The translations under genes were made by a program, and so were the position numbers. Below the pieces are notes generated by a model. That model was not told the origin of the DNA. It worked only from the letters and a program-made list of their open reading frames with translations, and searched no databases. A stretch of 64,000 nt of DNA from Desulfolutivibrio sulfodismutans DSM 3696 (GTDB lineage Bacteria > Desulfobacterota > Desulfovibrionia > Desulfovibrionales > Desulfovibrionaceae), in the NCBI RefSeq assembly GCF_013376455.1, contig NZ_CP045504.1, forward strand, positions 2,005,001 through 2,069,000. The letters are read 5' to 3'. This document shows, piece after piece, positions 23,297 to 32,337 of this stretch. Each line of letters starts with the position of its first letter. The first letter of the stretch is position 1.

Positions 23297-24889
23297 TTAT
23301 CCGCCCGGCCGCCGACGCGGACATGTCAGGCGCGGGATGTAGCGATGCCCGTCCACGGCCTCAAGCCCGGGAACGCTGTTATAGGTATGCAGGCTGTCCC
23401 CCTGCCCCAGAACGGCGGCCTCATGGCGGGCGACCTCGGTTTCCCGGTAGGCCCGGGGGGTCAGGGTCTCGATTTCAAGGATGGCCAGGGCCCGGCCGTA
23501 ATGCCCGGAACAGTCCTGGGCCGGGCGGTAGAGGCGGCCGCCATGGCGAAAGACCCGCCCGGCCGGGCGGGAGCGGCGCACGTCGGAGACCACGGGGTTG
23601 CCCGGGTGGGGAACAAACGGCCCCAGGGGCGAATCCGCGTAAAAAACCGACAGTTCGTCCCAGGAGGAGCCCCCCTCCAGGCGCAGGTTGGCCATGAGCC
23701 ACCAGCGTCCCTCGTGCTCGAACAGGGTGGAATCCACCGCCCGCACCCCCGGGAGCAGCGTGGCCGCAGGCTCCCATTCCAGGGGGAAGCGCACGGCCCG
23801 AAACAGCTCCACCCGGGCGGCCTGGGCGCTCTCCGGAACCATGTAGACCTCCCCGCCCCATTCGAAGACAAAGGGATAGGACAGGTGGTGCGGGGTGTGC
23901 AGGACCGTGTGCGGCGGCCCGAACGTCCCGTCCGGGGCCTGGGTCATGACCGCGATGCGGCCATGGCCCGTGTCCTTGTCGATGTGTTCGAAGAAAAGAT
24001 GCGTGACCCCGTCTCGGACGAAGGGAAAGGGGTCGGCCCAGCCGGAGGCGTCCGGGGGAAAGGCCGGGGTGAAGCCGCCCAGGTCGAAAGGGTCGCCTCC
24101 GCCCCGGCGCAGGGCCAGAAACCACTGGGGCCGGAAAAAGATGTCCCGCCAGGCTGTGGCCGCAGCACGGCGCGCCAGGCGAAAAAGAAAGCGCCGCATG
24201 GCCGCGTTCCCGGGAATGGCGGCGGGGGGGGCGGCCTCCAGGGGCGTGGCCCGGGCCTCCCAGGCCTGGGGACCGCCGTCTTGCAGCTCGCGCACCATGC
24301 GGGGGACGAACCGGGCGGCCGTGACGCAGGCCGGGGCGGCGGTGCGGCTAAGCGACAGGGGGAAGACCGCCGACGCGCTGCGGTAGAGAAGCCGGGGCGG
24401 CTGCTTTGCCGTGTGCCAGACGAGCCTGGGCTCCCAGCAAGAGGCCGGGTCGGCCAGCGCCGCGAAGGCCTGGACCGGAGCCTGGGAGGCGAAGTCCAGG
24501 AAATCGAGCACCAGCAGCCCGTGCCGGAACGCGGCCGGAAGCCCGGGAGGGATTTCCAGGTCGCCCGGGACGATCAGGAGATCCAGGCGATCCGCCCGGG
24601 CCATGCGCCCCAGTTCGTGCGCCCATTGCGCCGTGTCGGGCAGTTCCCGGATTCGCAGGCCCCCGGGCAGATCCGCCGGGGCGAAGGGGTCCACGGCGAC
24701 CGGCGCCAACAGCCGGTCCAGGCGCTGATAGAGGGAAAAGAGCAGGCCCGGTCCGCGGCGCAGCCACGGCAGGGAAAAAAACATGGGCGCGACGGACAGG
24801 TCGCACAGAAAGTGCGCAATATCGGCCTGAAAACGCGTGGCCAGATCTCCCGAAAGGAGCAAGGCGATGCGCAGGGAGGGAGTGTTCAT
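23297..24889 (-). CDS. Formyltransferase-like / GINT1-like beta-propeller protein (530 aa)
   Basis: The C-terminal half (about residues 255-520) matches, by motif recall, the N-terminal-type domain of glucosamine inositolphosphorylceramide transferase 1. Its blade-like repeats include WADPFPFVRDGVTHLFFEH, HHLSYPFVFEWGGEVYMVPES, VDSTLFEHEGRWWLMAN and GRVFRHGGRLYRPAQDC. The N-terminal half (about 1-200) looks like a formyltransferase-type Rossmann region (LRIALLLSGDL, DLLIVPGDLEIP, GLLVLDFLDFA). Such fused proteins sit in polysaccharide clusters and are thought to modify or transfer sugars. The start at 24889 lacks a strong ribosome site; 24922 is an alternative. It is divergent from a glycosyltransferase across an AT-rich spacer. 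Exact activity unknown. Confidence 0.7.
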   Translation of the reverse strand: MNTPSLRIALLLSGDLATRFQADIAHFLCDLSVAPMFFSLPWLRRGPGLLFSLYQRLDRLLAPVAVDPFAPADLPGGLRIRELPDTAQWAHELGRMARADRLDLLIVPGDLEIPPGLPAAFRHGLLVLDFLDFASQAPVQAFAALADPASCWEPRLVWHTAKQPPRLLYRSASAVFPLSLSRTAAPACVTAARFVPRMVRELQDGGPQAWEARATPLEAAPPAAIPGNAAMRRFLFRLARRAAATAWRDIFFRPQWFLALRRGGGDPFDLGGFTPAFPPDASGWADPFPFVRDGVTHLFFEHIDKDTGHGRIAVMTQAPDGTFGPPHTVLHTPHHLSYPFVFEWGGEVYMVPESAQAARVELFRAVRFPLEWEPAATLLPGVRAVDSTLFEHEGRWWLMANLRLEGGSSWDELSVFYADSPLGPFVPHPGNPVVSDVRRSRPAGRVFRHGGRLYRPAQDCSGHYGRALAILEIETLTPRAYRETEVARHEAAVLGQGDSLHTYNSVPGLEAVDGHRYIPRLTCPRRRPGG

Positions 24890-25508
24890 GATTTTTGGAT
24901 TCCGGCTGCGCAGCATGTGCAACCATGGTTTGTGTCGATGGATATTGCCATCACGTATCCGATGTGCTACGAGTCTGGCAACATATCAAAATGGCTTTGA
25001 AATTTTTACTTGGCTGTTTTAAATGGTCCTGGTTCACCGCGACAGTTCATGACATGGCGCGTTTTGATGTGAAACATATATTTATTGTATCGTGAAATTC
25101 TTTTGCTCTTTTGTTGTGACAGAAAGATTGCATCTTACACCAGCCCACGGCAACGGTTCAAACAGGGCATTTGTAGGTTTTGAATTTCTCTTTTTTCCCC
25201 CAGACGCCAATCACATCTCATGAAAAAACACACGAACCAGCACATGCTCCCGGGGAAACACCTCATATTCGATTTGTTTTTATTGCCCAATCTCCCAACC
25301 CACAACCAGAACCGCCCACACCAGATGCACATGGAACATCCTTTCCACCGGCAATTCCGCTTCATGGATCATGGCCTGCACCCGATCCAAACGCACGGCG
25401 CACGGCCTGGGACGTCAACCGCGTTCGCTTCTTGCGCCGGAAGGGCCGCTTGCATCAATAACCATTCACATTTCCATAAATCCGAATGTGTTACGGTGGG
25501 ACACTGAT
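24890..25508. other. AT-rich spacer between divergent polysaccharide genes
   Basis: This 619-base gap is visibly poorer in G+C than the genes on both sides, most strongly at 24940-25240 (for example AAACATATATTTATTGTATCG). Frames within it (such as 25180-25461) have no coding character and no ribosome site. An inverted repeat lies near the right end. It probably carries both promoters and may be a remnant of transferred DNA. Confidence 0.6.
25467..25490. promoter_or_regulatory. Inverted repeat upstream of the glycosyltransferase start
   Basis: CACATT-N12-AATGTG is centred 30 bases before the ATG at 25509. This spacing and symmetry would suit a dimeric regulator, but no promoter hexamers are clear beside it. 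Confidence 0.4.
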
Positions 25509-26762
25509 ATGAAGTATGGGACGCCCCCACGACAGCAACCGCTCTCCATGCCGGAAACGGCATATGTCACCCTCTGGTTCCCCAAGCCCTCTGAGACGTT
25601 CATCTATCGCGAGGCCCAGGTCATGCGGCGCATGGGCATGCCGCTTACGGTCTACGCCATGTACGGCCGCCTGGACAGCCACTTAAGCGACGACATGCTG
25701 CGCGACGACATCCCGGTGGAACGGCTGGGATGTCGGCACATCCTGCCCGGGGCCTCGGCCTTTGTCTATTGGCTCAAACGCCGCCCCGAGGTTTTCAAGC
25801 CGCTCATGGCCTCGCTGCTTTTCCGGCGCTGGCGCTGCCTGGAGCAGACCGGAGAGAACTACTGGGCCTGCTATTGCGGCTGCCACCTGGCCCGGCGTTT
25901 CGAGGAGACCGGGGTACGCCACATCCACGCCTGCTGGGCCAACGGCCCGGCTACGGCCGCCTGGGTGGCCTCGGCCCTAACCGGCATCCCCTTCAGCTTC
26001 ACCGGCCGGGCCGGGGACATCTATCCCGCCGACGGGGCCCTCAAGGATAAAATCGCCCAGGCCGCCTTTACCCGGGTCGATGCCGCCTTCAACATCGACT
26101 ATCTGCGCGGCTTTGCGGGCAACCACGACGAGAAAATCGTGCTCGTGCGCAACTGCCTGTCCTGGGAAAACTGCCAGGACGCCCCGGCCCCCATGCAGCC
26201 GCCCTACCACATCATGGCCCTGTGCCGCTTCGTGCGCACCAAGGGACTCGACGTGCTTTTACGGGCCTGCAAGTCCCTGGCGGACGACGGGGTGGATTTC
26301 ACCCTCACCCTGGCCGGGGACGGCCCCCAGTGCCTGCCGCTCAAGGCCCTGGTCCGGCGGCTGGGGCTGACGGAAAAGGTGCGCTTTCCGGGTTTTGTGC
26401 CCCACGATCAGGTGCCCCGGGTTTTGCGCGAGGCGGACGTGTTCGTGACCCCGAGCAAGGTGGTGCAGAGCGGCGACCGCGACGGCCTGCCCACGGTCAT
26501 CATGGAGGCGCTGATGCACCGGGTGCCGGTGGTGGCCACGGACGTGGGCGGCATTCGGGAAGTGGTGCGCGACGGCGAGACCGGCCGACTCATTCCCCAA
26601 CTGGACGTGGAGGCCATGAAACGGGCCATCCTGGACGTGCTCCACAACCGGGACAAGGCCCTGGCCATGGCCGAACGGGGACGCCAGCTCATCTTGGACT
26701 ATTACGACTCGGAAAAAAACGCCCGCCGGATGATCGAACTCATCTGCGCCCACTCGGCCTGA
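25509..26762 (+). CDS. GT4-family glycosyltransferase, paralogue of the 10.2-kb gene (417 aa)
   Basis: This GT-B glycosyltransferase is close in sequence to the protein encoded at 10167-11426. Shared blocks are LWFPKPSETFIYRE, HIHACWANGPATAAWVASAL, SFTGRAGDIYPADGALKDKI and the C-terminal GT4 core (about 225-400: MALCRFVRTKGLDVLLRAC, SGDRDGLPTVIMEALMHRVPVVATDVGG). The start at 25509 has only a weak GGTGGGA; the internal Met at 25548 is possible. It belongs to the 23-29-kb polysaccharide locus, divergent from the GINT1-like gene and convergent with another glycosyltransferase. Donor and acceptor are unknown. Confidence 0.88.
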   Translation: MKYGTPPRQQPLSMPETAYVTLWFPKPSETFIYREAQVMRRMGMPLTVYAMYGRLDSHLSDDMLRDDIPVERLGCRHILPGASAFVYWLKRRPEVFKPLMASLLFRRWRCLEQTGENYWACYCGCHLARRFEETGVRHIHACWANGPATAAWVASALTGIPFSFTGRAGDIYPADGALKDKIAQAAFTRVDAAFNIDYLRGFAGNHDEKIVLVRNCLSWENCQDAPAPMQPPYHIMALCRFVRTKGLDVLLRACKSLADDGVDFTLTLAGDGPQCLPLKALVRRLGLTEKVRFPGFVPHDQVPRVLREADVFVTPSKVVQSGDRDGLPTVIMEALMHRVPVVATDVGGIREVVRDGETGRLIPQLDVEAMKRAILDVLHNRDKALAMAERGRQLILDYYDSEKNARRMIELICAHSA

Positions 26763-26793
26763 CGCAGCATCCCCCCTCGGCGCCCGACCACGG

Positions 26794-27912
26794 TCAGGGG
26801 CGGCGCTTTTTCTCCCAGACCGCGGCAAACGCCTCTTCGTGGCGGCGGGCCATGGCCTCCAGGGAAAATTCCGCAACGGCCACGTCCCTGGCCGCCTGGC
26901 CCATGCGCCGCCGAAGCAGCGGATCTCCTAAAAGCTCCCCCATGGCCCGGGCCAGGGCCTCCGGTCGGCCGGGCGGCGCCAGCCTGCCCGTGATCCCGTC
27001 GCGCACCACCTCGGGAACCCCCCCCACGTCCGTGGCCGCCACGGCAAGCCCCGAGGCCATGGCCTCCAGAACCACGTTGGGCAGCCCTTCGTGCCGGGAG
27101 GAAAGCGCAAAAATCGTGGCCCGGGCATAATAGCGGCGCACGTCCGCATCGCCCGGAAAAAGCCGGATGCGCTCCCGGAAGGGGCTGGCCTGGATGCGGC
27201 GGACAACCTCCTCCCGGACGGGACCGTCCCCCACCAGCCACAATTGGGCCTCAGGGCGCTCCGGGGCCAGCAGATCGAAGGCCGCAAGCAGGGTGGCGTG
27301 GTCCTTGACCGGGTCCATCCTGGCCAGGCACAGGATGACCGGCGGGCCGTCGGGGGGGGAGGCGGCGGGCGTGAAGGCCTCGGTGTCGACCCCGTTCCGG
27401 ATCACGGCGATCCGGCCTGCGGGCACGCGATAGGTCCGGTTCAAAAGGGTTTTGACGGCCCCGGCGTTGCACAGGACATGGTCGGCCAGGGGCCACAGCA
27501 CCCATTCATGCTGCTTGGGCGGGTCCGCCGCCCCCCGGCAGTTGCCCACCACGGCCGGGACTCCGGCCAGCCGCCCCAGTACCCGGCCCCAGATGTTGGG
27601 GACCACGGTCAGGGGAACCAGCATGTCCGGCCGGTGGGTGCGCAGCGCCCGCCACAGGGCGGCCAGGGAGCGCGGCCCCACGGCCCCGGCGTCGCACAGC
27701 CGCCGCACGGTCAGCCCGTACCGTTCGGCCAGGGGCAAAAAATCCTCCCCGGCCATCAGGGTCCACAACTCCGCCCGGAAGCGCTGCGGGGAAAGGCGCG
27801 CCGCCAGCTCCAGGGCATGGCGCTGGGTGCCTCCGAAGCACAGATCCTGCAGCAAAAGGGCCACGCGCAGGGGTTCGGCTTGTTCTTTTCGGGCAAAGGT
27901 GGGATTGACCAC
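26794..27912 (-). CDS. GT4-family glycosyltransferase (about 372 aa)
   Basis: This GT-B glycosyltransferase has N-terminal LRVALLLQDLCFGGTQRHALELAARL, then a GT4 core: VIRNGVDTEAFTPAA, PVILCLARMDPVKDHATLLAAF, LWLVGDGPVREEV and LSSRHEGLPNVVLEAMASGLAVAATDVGG (E-x7-E). The start is uncertain. GTG at 27912 places the first strand about 15 residues in; ATG at 28023 would add 37 residues and overlap the divergent flippase start. Neither has a good ribosome site. It is probably part of the same surface-polysaccharide pathway as the flippase next door. Confidence 0.85.
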   Translation of the reverse strand: MVNPTFARKEQAEPLRVALLLQDLCFGGTQRHALELAARLSPQRFRAELWTLMAGEDFLPLAERYGLTVRRLCDAGAVGPRSLAALWRALRTHRPDMLVPLTVVPNIWGRVLGRLAGVPAVVGNCRGAADPPKQHEWVLWPLADHVLCNAGAVKTLLNRTYRVPAGRIAVIRNGVDTEAFTPAASPPDGPPVILCLARMDPVKDHATLLAAFDLLAPERPEAQLWLVGDGPVREEVVRRIQASPFRERIRLFPGDADVRRYYARATIFALSSRHEGLPNVVLEAMASGLAVAATDVGGVPEVVRDGITGRLAPPGRPEALARAMGELLGDPLLRRRMGQAARDVAVAEFSLEAMARRHEEAFAAVWEKKRRP

Positions 27913-28021
27913 GGGGCCACGCTGAACGGTAAGGGTTTTGGGGGAACCGACAGGGTGAGTCCCTAGCCCGAACCAGGGCAAAAGGAAAGTTCGAGCCCCG
28001 GACGGGGACGCATGGAGCTTC

Positions 28022-29473
28022 ATGACCACAGAAGAGACCGCCCCGGACGCGCCCGCCGCCCCGCAGCACGGCATCCTGGGCAAATTTCTCAAGCTGGCCG
28101 GGGCGCAGTGGATGCGCGACTCGCTGCACACCCTCTTTCTCATCCTCCTGGCCCGGGAAAGTTCGAATACCTACGGCGGATTCATGCTGGCCTTCGGCCT
28201 GGGCCAGTTCATCCTGTTTCTGGGGGAATTCGGCCTCAACCAGCCCCTGGTGGCCTCCTTAAGCCGCCGCTACGCCCGAACCGGGGAGATTCTGGCCCAG
28301 TACACGGTCATCAAGGCGGCCCTGTTCGTGGCCGGGATGGCCGGGGTGGTGGGCATGGCCTGGCAGCAGGGATACGACGCGCAACTGGTGGGGCTGGTGG
28401 CGGTCATCTCCCTGGGGGTGGGCCTGGAACCCCTGTCCGGAACGTTTTTCGTGGCCTGCCGGGTGCGCGGCCGCCAGGACCAGGAGGCCCTGATCCGGGC
28501 CGTGGCCGCCGTTTTGGGCTACGGCTGGGCCTTCGCCACCCTTCTGGCCGGGGCGGGGCCGCTGTGGATGGGGCTTTTCAAGGTGGTGGAGAACGCCGCC
28601 AACCTGGCGGGCGGCGTCCTGGTCACCCTGCGGGGCGAGCAGTGGAACCGCTTCGACCTGGGGCGCAAGGCCATGCTGCGCATCTGGGGCACGACCCGAA
28701 ACGGCGCGCCGTTTCTGATCATGGCCCTGGCGGCCATCACCTATAACAAGTCCAACCTGTTTTTTTTGCAACGCGCCGGAGGCCAGGAGGCCGTGGCCCG
28801 GTATTCCGTCACCTGGGAACTGGTGGACGGCGTTTCGGTGCTGGTGTGTTCGCTGCTTTTGAGCAACGTGCTGTTCCCCCTGTTCTCACGGCTGTGGAAG
28901 ACCGGGCGCGAGGAGTTCCACCGCCTGGCCCGGGTCTCGGCCCAATGGCTTTTGGCCCTGGCCCTGCCCATTGTCTTTGTCCTGACCGTGGAGTCGGATC
29001 GCCTTATCGGCCTGATCTACGGCCCGGACTATGCCGAGGCGGTCTGGCTGCAAAAATACCTGGCCCCCACGGTGCTGGTGGCCTTTCTGCACAACCTGGC
29101 CGCCTACCTGATGCTCAGCCAGGGCCGCCAGCGGCTTTTGCTCGTCATCTACCTGGCCGGACTGGCCCTCAACCTGGCGCTGTGCGCCACGCTCATCCCG
29201 GCCCAGCCCCTGGCCGGGGCGGCCCTGGCCATCCTGATCACCAAGGCGGCGGTGGCCGTGGCCACCACCGGCTACTGCCAGAAAACCGTGGGGCTTTTCA
29301 CCCTGCGCACCCTGTCCCCCATTCTGTTGGCCGCCGGATTGGGCATGGTCCTGTACCTGGGACTTGGCCCGTTCGTCTTCCGGGAACTGGCCGAAGCGGC
29401 GGCCATCGCGCCCATGCTGACATTGCTGGCGCGGCTATGGCGCAGGCGGGTTTTGGCGCCTGCGGCGGGCTGA
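28022..29473 (+). CDS. Polysaccharide flippase, Wzx/MATE-like (483 aa)
   Basis: This multi-pass inner-membrane protein of the oligosaccharide-flippase type probably moves lipid-linked sugar units across the inner membrane. About twelve to fourteen hydrophobic segments are seen, with the family's N-terminal GILGKFLKLAGAQWMRDSLH-type helix and FGLGQFILFLGEFGLNQPLV. VESDRLIGLIYGPDYAEAV and APTVLVAFLHNLAAYLMLSQG are typical of later helices. The start at 28022 has TGGAG. Its place between glycosyltransferases and rpsA makes it the last gene of the polysaccharide locus. Confidence 0.83.
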   Translation: MTTEETAPDAPAAPQHGILGKFLKLAGAQWMRDSLHTLFLILLARESSNTYGGFMLAFGLGQFILFLGEFGLNQPLVASLSRRYARTGEILAQYTVIKAALFVAGMAGVVGMAWQQGYDAQLVGLVAVISLGVGLEPLSGTFFVACRVRGRQDQEALIRAVAAVLGYGWAFATLLAGAGPLWMGLFKVVENAANLAGGVLVTLRGEQWNRFDLGRKAMLRIWGTTRNGAPFLIMALAAITYNKSNLFFLQRAGGQEAVARYSVTWELVDGVSVLVCSLLLSNVLFPLFSRLWKTGREEFHRLARVSAQWLLALALPIVFVLTVESDRLIGLIYGPDYAEAVWLQKYLAPTVLVAFLHNLAAYLMLSQGRQRLLLVIYLAGLALNLALCATLIPAQPLAGAALAILITKAAVAVATTGYCQKTVGLFTLRTLSPILLAAGLGMVLYLGLGPFVFRELAEAAAIAPMLTLLARLWRRRVLAPAAG

Positions 29474-29500
29474 CGCCCCTTAAAAGCCGATAAATACAGG

Positions 29501-29529
29501 TTGTCAGCACCCGGCCTTTCTGGTAGGAA
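29501..29529 (+). promoter_or_regulatory. Candidate promoter for rpsA
   Basis: TTGTCA (29501-29506), a 17-base spacer and TAGGAA (29524-29529) lie 40 bases before the rpsA start. The -10 match is only partial. Confidence 0.4.
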
Positions 29530-29570
29530 GCTAAATCCTTTCAAGGAGAGATCGCGTTGGAGGTTAACCC

Positions 29571-31304
29571 ATGGAAAAAACAGCGGAAATGACAAATGAA
29601 CACAGCAACACCCCGGAGATGGAGGTAAATTTCGAGGCCGCCCTTGAAAATTACCTGAATGAAGACTTTGGGGACATCGACGACGGCACCATCGTACCCG
29701 GCGTTGTCGTTCGGGTGGGCAAGGAGCACGTCCTGGTGGACGTCAACTTCAAGTCCGAAGGCCAGATTCCCGTCTCCGAGTTCACCGACCCCGAGGGCAA
29801 CGTGGACATCAAGGTCGGAGACCAGATCGACGTCTACGTGGTGCACAAAAACGAATCCGAAGGCACCATCTCGCTGTCCCGCGACCGGGCCAAGCGGATG
29901 CAGCTTTTTGATAAGCTTGAGGAGCTCCAGGAAAAAGACGACGTCATCACCGGCCGCATCGTACGCCGCATCAAGGGCGGCTACACCGTGGACCTGGGCG
30001 GCGTCGAGGCGTTTTTGCCCGGCTCCCATGTGGATCTGCGCCCGGTTCCGGACATGGACGCCCTGGTCAACCAGGACTTCGAATTCCGGGTTCTCAAGAT
30101 CAACCGCCGCCGCAGCAACGTCATCGTGTCCCGTCGGGTTCTTCTCGAAGAACGCCGGGATTCCATGCGCCGCGACCTGCTCAAAACCCTGGCCGAGGGC
30201 CAGACGGTCACCGGCAAGGTCAAAAACATCACGGAATACGGCGTGTTCGTGGACCTTGGGGGCCTGGACGGACTCATGCACATCACGGACATGTCCTGGA
30301 AGCGCATCAAGCATCCCAAGGAACTGGTGCATCTGGGCGACGAACTGGAACTCAAGGTTCTGTCCTTCGACCAGGAAAAGCAGAAGGTCTCCCTGGGCAT
30401 GAAGCAGCTGGTGGACGATCCCTGGCAGAACATCGGCGACAAGTATCCCGAGGGCACGCGCCTTTCCGGCAAGGTCACCAATCTGGTGGACTACGGGGCC
30501 TTCGTGGAGCTTGAGCCCGGCGTCGAGGGACTGGTCCACATCTCCGAGATGTCCTGGACCCGCAAGCTGCGGCATCCGTCCCAGATGGTGCATGTGGGCG
30601 ACGAGGTCGAGGTGGTGGTGCTTGGCGTCGATTCCGACAAAAAGCGCATTTCCCTTGGCATGAAGCAGGTCCGCCCCAACCCCTGGGATGTGGTGGCCGA
30701 GAAGTACCCCGAGGGTACGGTGCTTGAGGGCACGGTGAAAAACATCACCGAGTTCGGCATCTTCATCGGCATCGAGGACGGCATCGACGGCCTGATCCAC
30801 GTTTCGGACATCTCCTGGACCAAGAAGATCCGCCACCCCGGCGAGCTCTTCAAGGGCGGCGACACGGTGCGGGCCAAGGTGCTCACCGTGGACAAGGAGA
30901 ACGAGAAGTTCACCCTGGGCGTCAAGCAGCTCTCCGAAGACCCCTGGACCAAGGTGCCGGACAACTATCCGGTGGGCACCGTGGTGCATGGAACGGTGAC
31001 CAACATCACCGACTTCGGGCTGTTCGTCGAGGTTGAGGAGGGCATCGAAGGTCTGGTGCACGTCTCCGAGATCAGCCGCAAGAAGGTCAAGACCCCGGCC
31101 GAGGTGTACAAGGAAGGGGACGAGATCGAGGCCAAGGTCATCCATGTCAGCGCCGACGAGCGCCGCCTTGGACTGTCCATCAAGGCCACCAAGGAAGAGG
31201 AAGACAAGCGCAAGGCCAAGGAATTCCGCACCGCCGGGCCCAACGACACCGGCAGCAATCTGGGCGAACTCTTGCGCCAGAAGCTGGAAGAGGATGCCCA
31301 GTAA
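29571..31304 (+). CDS. rpsA: 30S ribosomal protein S1 (577 aa)
   Basis: This translation factor unwinds and binds mRNA on the small ribosomal subunit. Six S1 (OB-fold) domains follow each other: about 43-110, 128-190, then four close repeats at about 215-283, 300-370, 387-457 and 474-543. Each close repeat starts like GKVKNITEYGVFVDLGG and ends near KQKVSLGMKQL. The acidic N-terminus and Lys/Glu-rich tail are usual, and the length is close to E. coli S1 (557 aa). The start at 29571 has GGAGG. The stop lies inside the start region of sppA (11-base overlap). Confidence 0.97.
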   Translation: MEKTAEMTNEHSNTPEMEVNFEAALENYLNEDFGDIDDGTIVPGVVVRVGKEHVLVDVNFKSEGQIPVSEFTDPEGNVDIKVGDQIDVYVVHKNESEGTISLSRDRAKRMQLFDKLEELQEKDDVITGRIVRRIKGGYTVDLGGVEAFLPGSHVDLRPVPDMDALVNQDFEFRVLKINRRRSNVIVSRRVLLEERRDSMRRDLLKTLAEGQTVTGKVKNITEYGVFVDLGGLDGLMHITDMSWKRIKHPKELVHLGDELELKVLSFDQEKQKVSLGMKQLVDDPWQNIGDKYPEGTRLSGKVTNLVDYGAFVELEPGVEGLVHISEMSWTRKLRHPSQMVHVGDEVEVVVLGVDSDKKRISLGMKQVRPNPWDVVAEKYPEGTVLEGTVKNITEFGIFIGIEDGIDGLIHVSDISWTKKIRHPGELFKGGDTVRAKVLTVDKENEKFTLGVKQLSEDPWTKVPDNYPVGTVVHGTVTNITDFGLFVEVEEGIEGLVHVSEISRKKVKTPAEVYKEGDEIEAKVIHVSADERRLGLSIKATKEEEDKRKAKEFRTAGPNDTGSNLGELLRQKLEEDAQ

Positions 31305-32238
31305 CCGGTCCTTTCCCAGTCGGCGTCCTGCGCTATTTGTTGTGCTTTTGATCGTGGCGGCCGTGGCCCTCCTTCTGGGGGCCAGGGCCGTCACGTCTTT
31401 TTTTTCCGATGACGAAGGCGGCGGCCTGTTCGCGGTCAAGGCCCGCCTCGGACTGGTGCGCCTGGAGGGCTTTCTGGGCGACGCCGAGCCCGCCGTGCGC
31501 TTCATCAAGGAACTGCGCGAAGATCCCACGATCAAGGGGGTCATCCTGCGCATCAACTCGCCCGGCGGGGCCTTCGGACCGTCCCAGGAAATCTACCAGG
31601 CCGTGGCCCGCCTGGCCGCCGTCAAACCCGTGGTGGCCTCCATGTCCACGGTGGCCGCCAGCGGCGGCTACTACGCGGCCTGCCCGGCGCAGCGCATCTT
31701 CGCCAACCCGGGCACGCTCACGGGCAGCATCGGGGTCATGGCCCAGTATCCCAACGTCCGCGAGCTGTTGGAGAAAATCGGGGTTTCCTTCGAATCCCTG
31801 GCCAGCGGCGACCTGAAAACCGCCGGGTCGCCCTTCAAAGAGCTCAAGGAGGCCGACCGGGCCTACCTGGAAGGCATCGTCACGGACTTAAACGCCCAGT
31901 TCCAGCACGCCGTGGCCGCCGCCCGCAAACTGTCCCCGGAATCCGTGGCGGTCATCGCCGACGGCCGGGCCATGACCGGCGAGCGCGCCCTGGCCCTGGG
32001 GCTGGTGGATGAGCTCGGAGGGCTGGAGGAGGCCGAGGACTATCTCAAGGCCGAGATCGGCCTGACGGGCCAGAAGACGCCCACGGTGGCCGGGCCCAAA
32101 CGGAAACGCGGAGCGCTGGAGTGGCTTTTGGGCGCGAGATCCGTACTCGACGCCGGGGACGCGGCCGCCCTGTCCCGGCTTTTCGCCCCGTCAGGGGAGT
32201 CCGGCGGCCTGCCCGAGGTGCTGGCCACGGGGCGGTAG
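31294..32238 (+). CDS. sppA: Signal peptide peptidase SppA, short form (314 aa)
   Basis: This membrane-anchored serine protease degrades cleaved signal peptides. The N-terminal anchor is at about residues 12-32 (PALFVVLLIVAAVALLLGA). The ClpP-like core has INSPGGAFGPSQEIYQAV, the nucleophile region STVAASGGYYAACPA with GTLTGSIGVMAQYPN, and SGDLKTAGSPFKEL with the general-base Lys. MTGERALALGLVDELGG closes the domain. It has a single core domain, unlike the double E. coli form. The start lies inside the last codons of rpsA, behind GGAAGAGG, so translation is coupled to S1. A family-A repeat follows the stop. Confidence 0.9.
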   Translation: MPSNRSFPSRRPALFVVLLIVAAVALLLGARAVTSFFSDDEGGGLFAVKARLGLVRLEGFLGDAEPAVRFIKELREDPTIKGVILRINSPGGAFGPSQEIYQAVARLAAVKPVVASMSTVAASGGYYAACPAQRIFANPGTLTGSIGVMAQYPNVRELLEKIGVSFESLASGDLKTAGSPFKELKEADRAYLEGIVTDLNAQFQHAVAAARKLSPESVAVIADGRAMTGERALALGLVDELGGLEEAEDYLKAEIGLTGQKTPTVAGPKRKRGALEWLLGARSVLDAGDAAALSRLFAPSGESGGLPEVLATGR

Positions 32239-32269
32239 CGGCAGGACGGCGGGGCTGGAGTCAGGAAAT

Positions 32270-32303
32270 GCCTCCGGCGGCCAAAGGGGCATGGCCCCTT
32301 TGG
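32270..32303 (+). repeat. Family-A 3' hairpin repeat, copy 3
   Basis: The anchor at 32270-32282 overlaps a perfect 10-bp hairpin (CCAAAGGGGC, loop ATG, GCCCCTTTGG). It starts 31 bases after the sppA stop and lies between convergent genes. Confidence 0.8.
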
Positions 32304-32337
32304 AAACCCTTCCTGGAATCCACCGGAGAGGGCGGAC

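Noticed and set aside
25180-25507. Overlapping frames of 93-95 aa in the AT-rich spacer
   Set aside because: Proline- and histidine-rich random-looking translations in two overlapping frames with no ribosome sites; the upstream part of the next gene's frame is likewise untranslated.
29541-31556. 671-aa frame antisense to rpsA
   Set aside because: A typical long antisense shadow of a codon-biased GC-rich gene; its product has no domain, while the plus strand encodes a clear six-domain S1.
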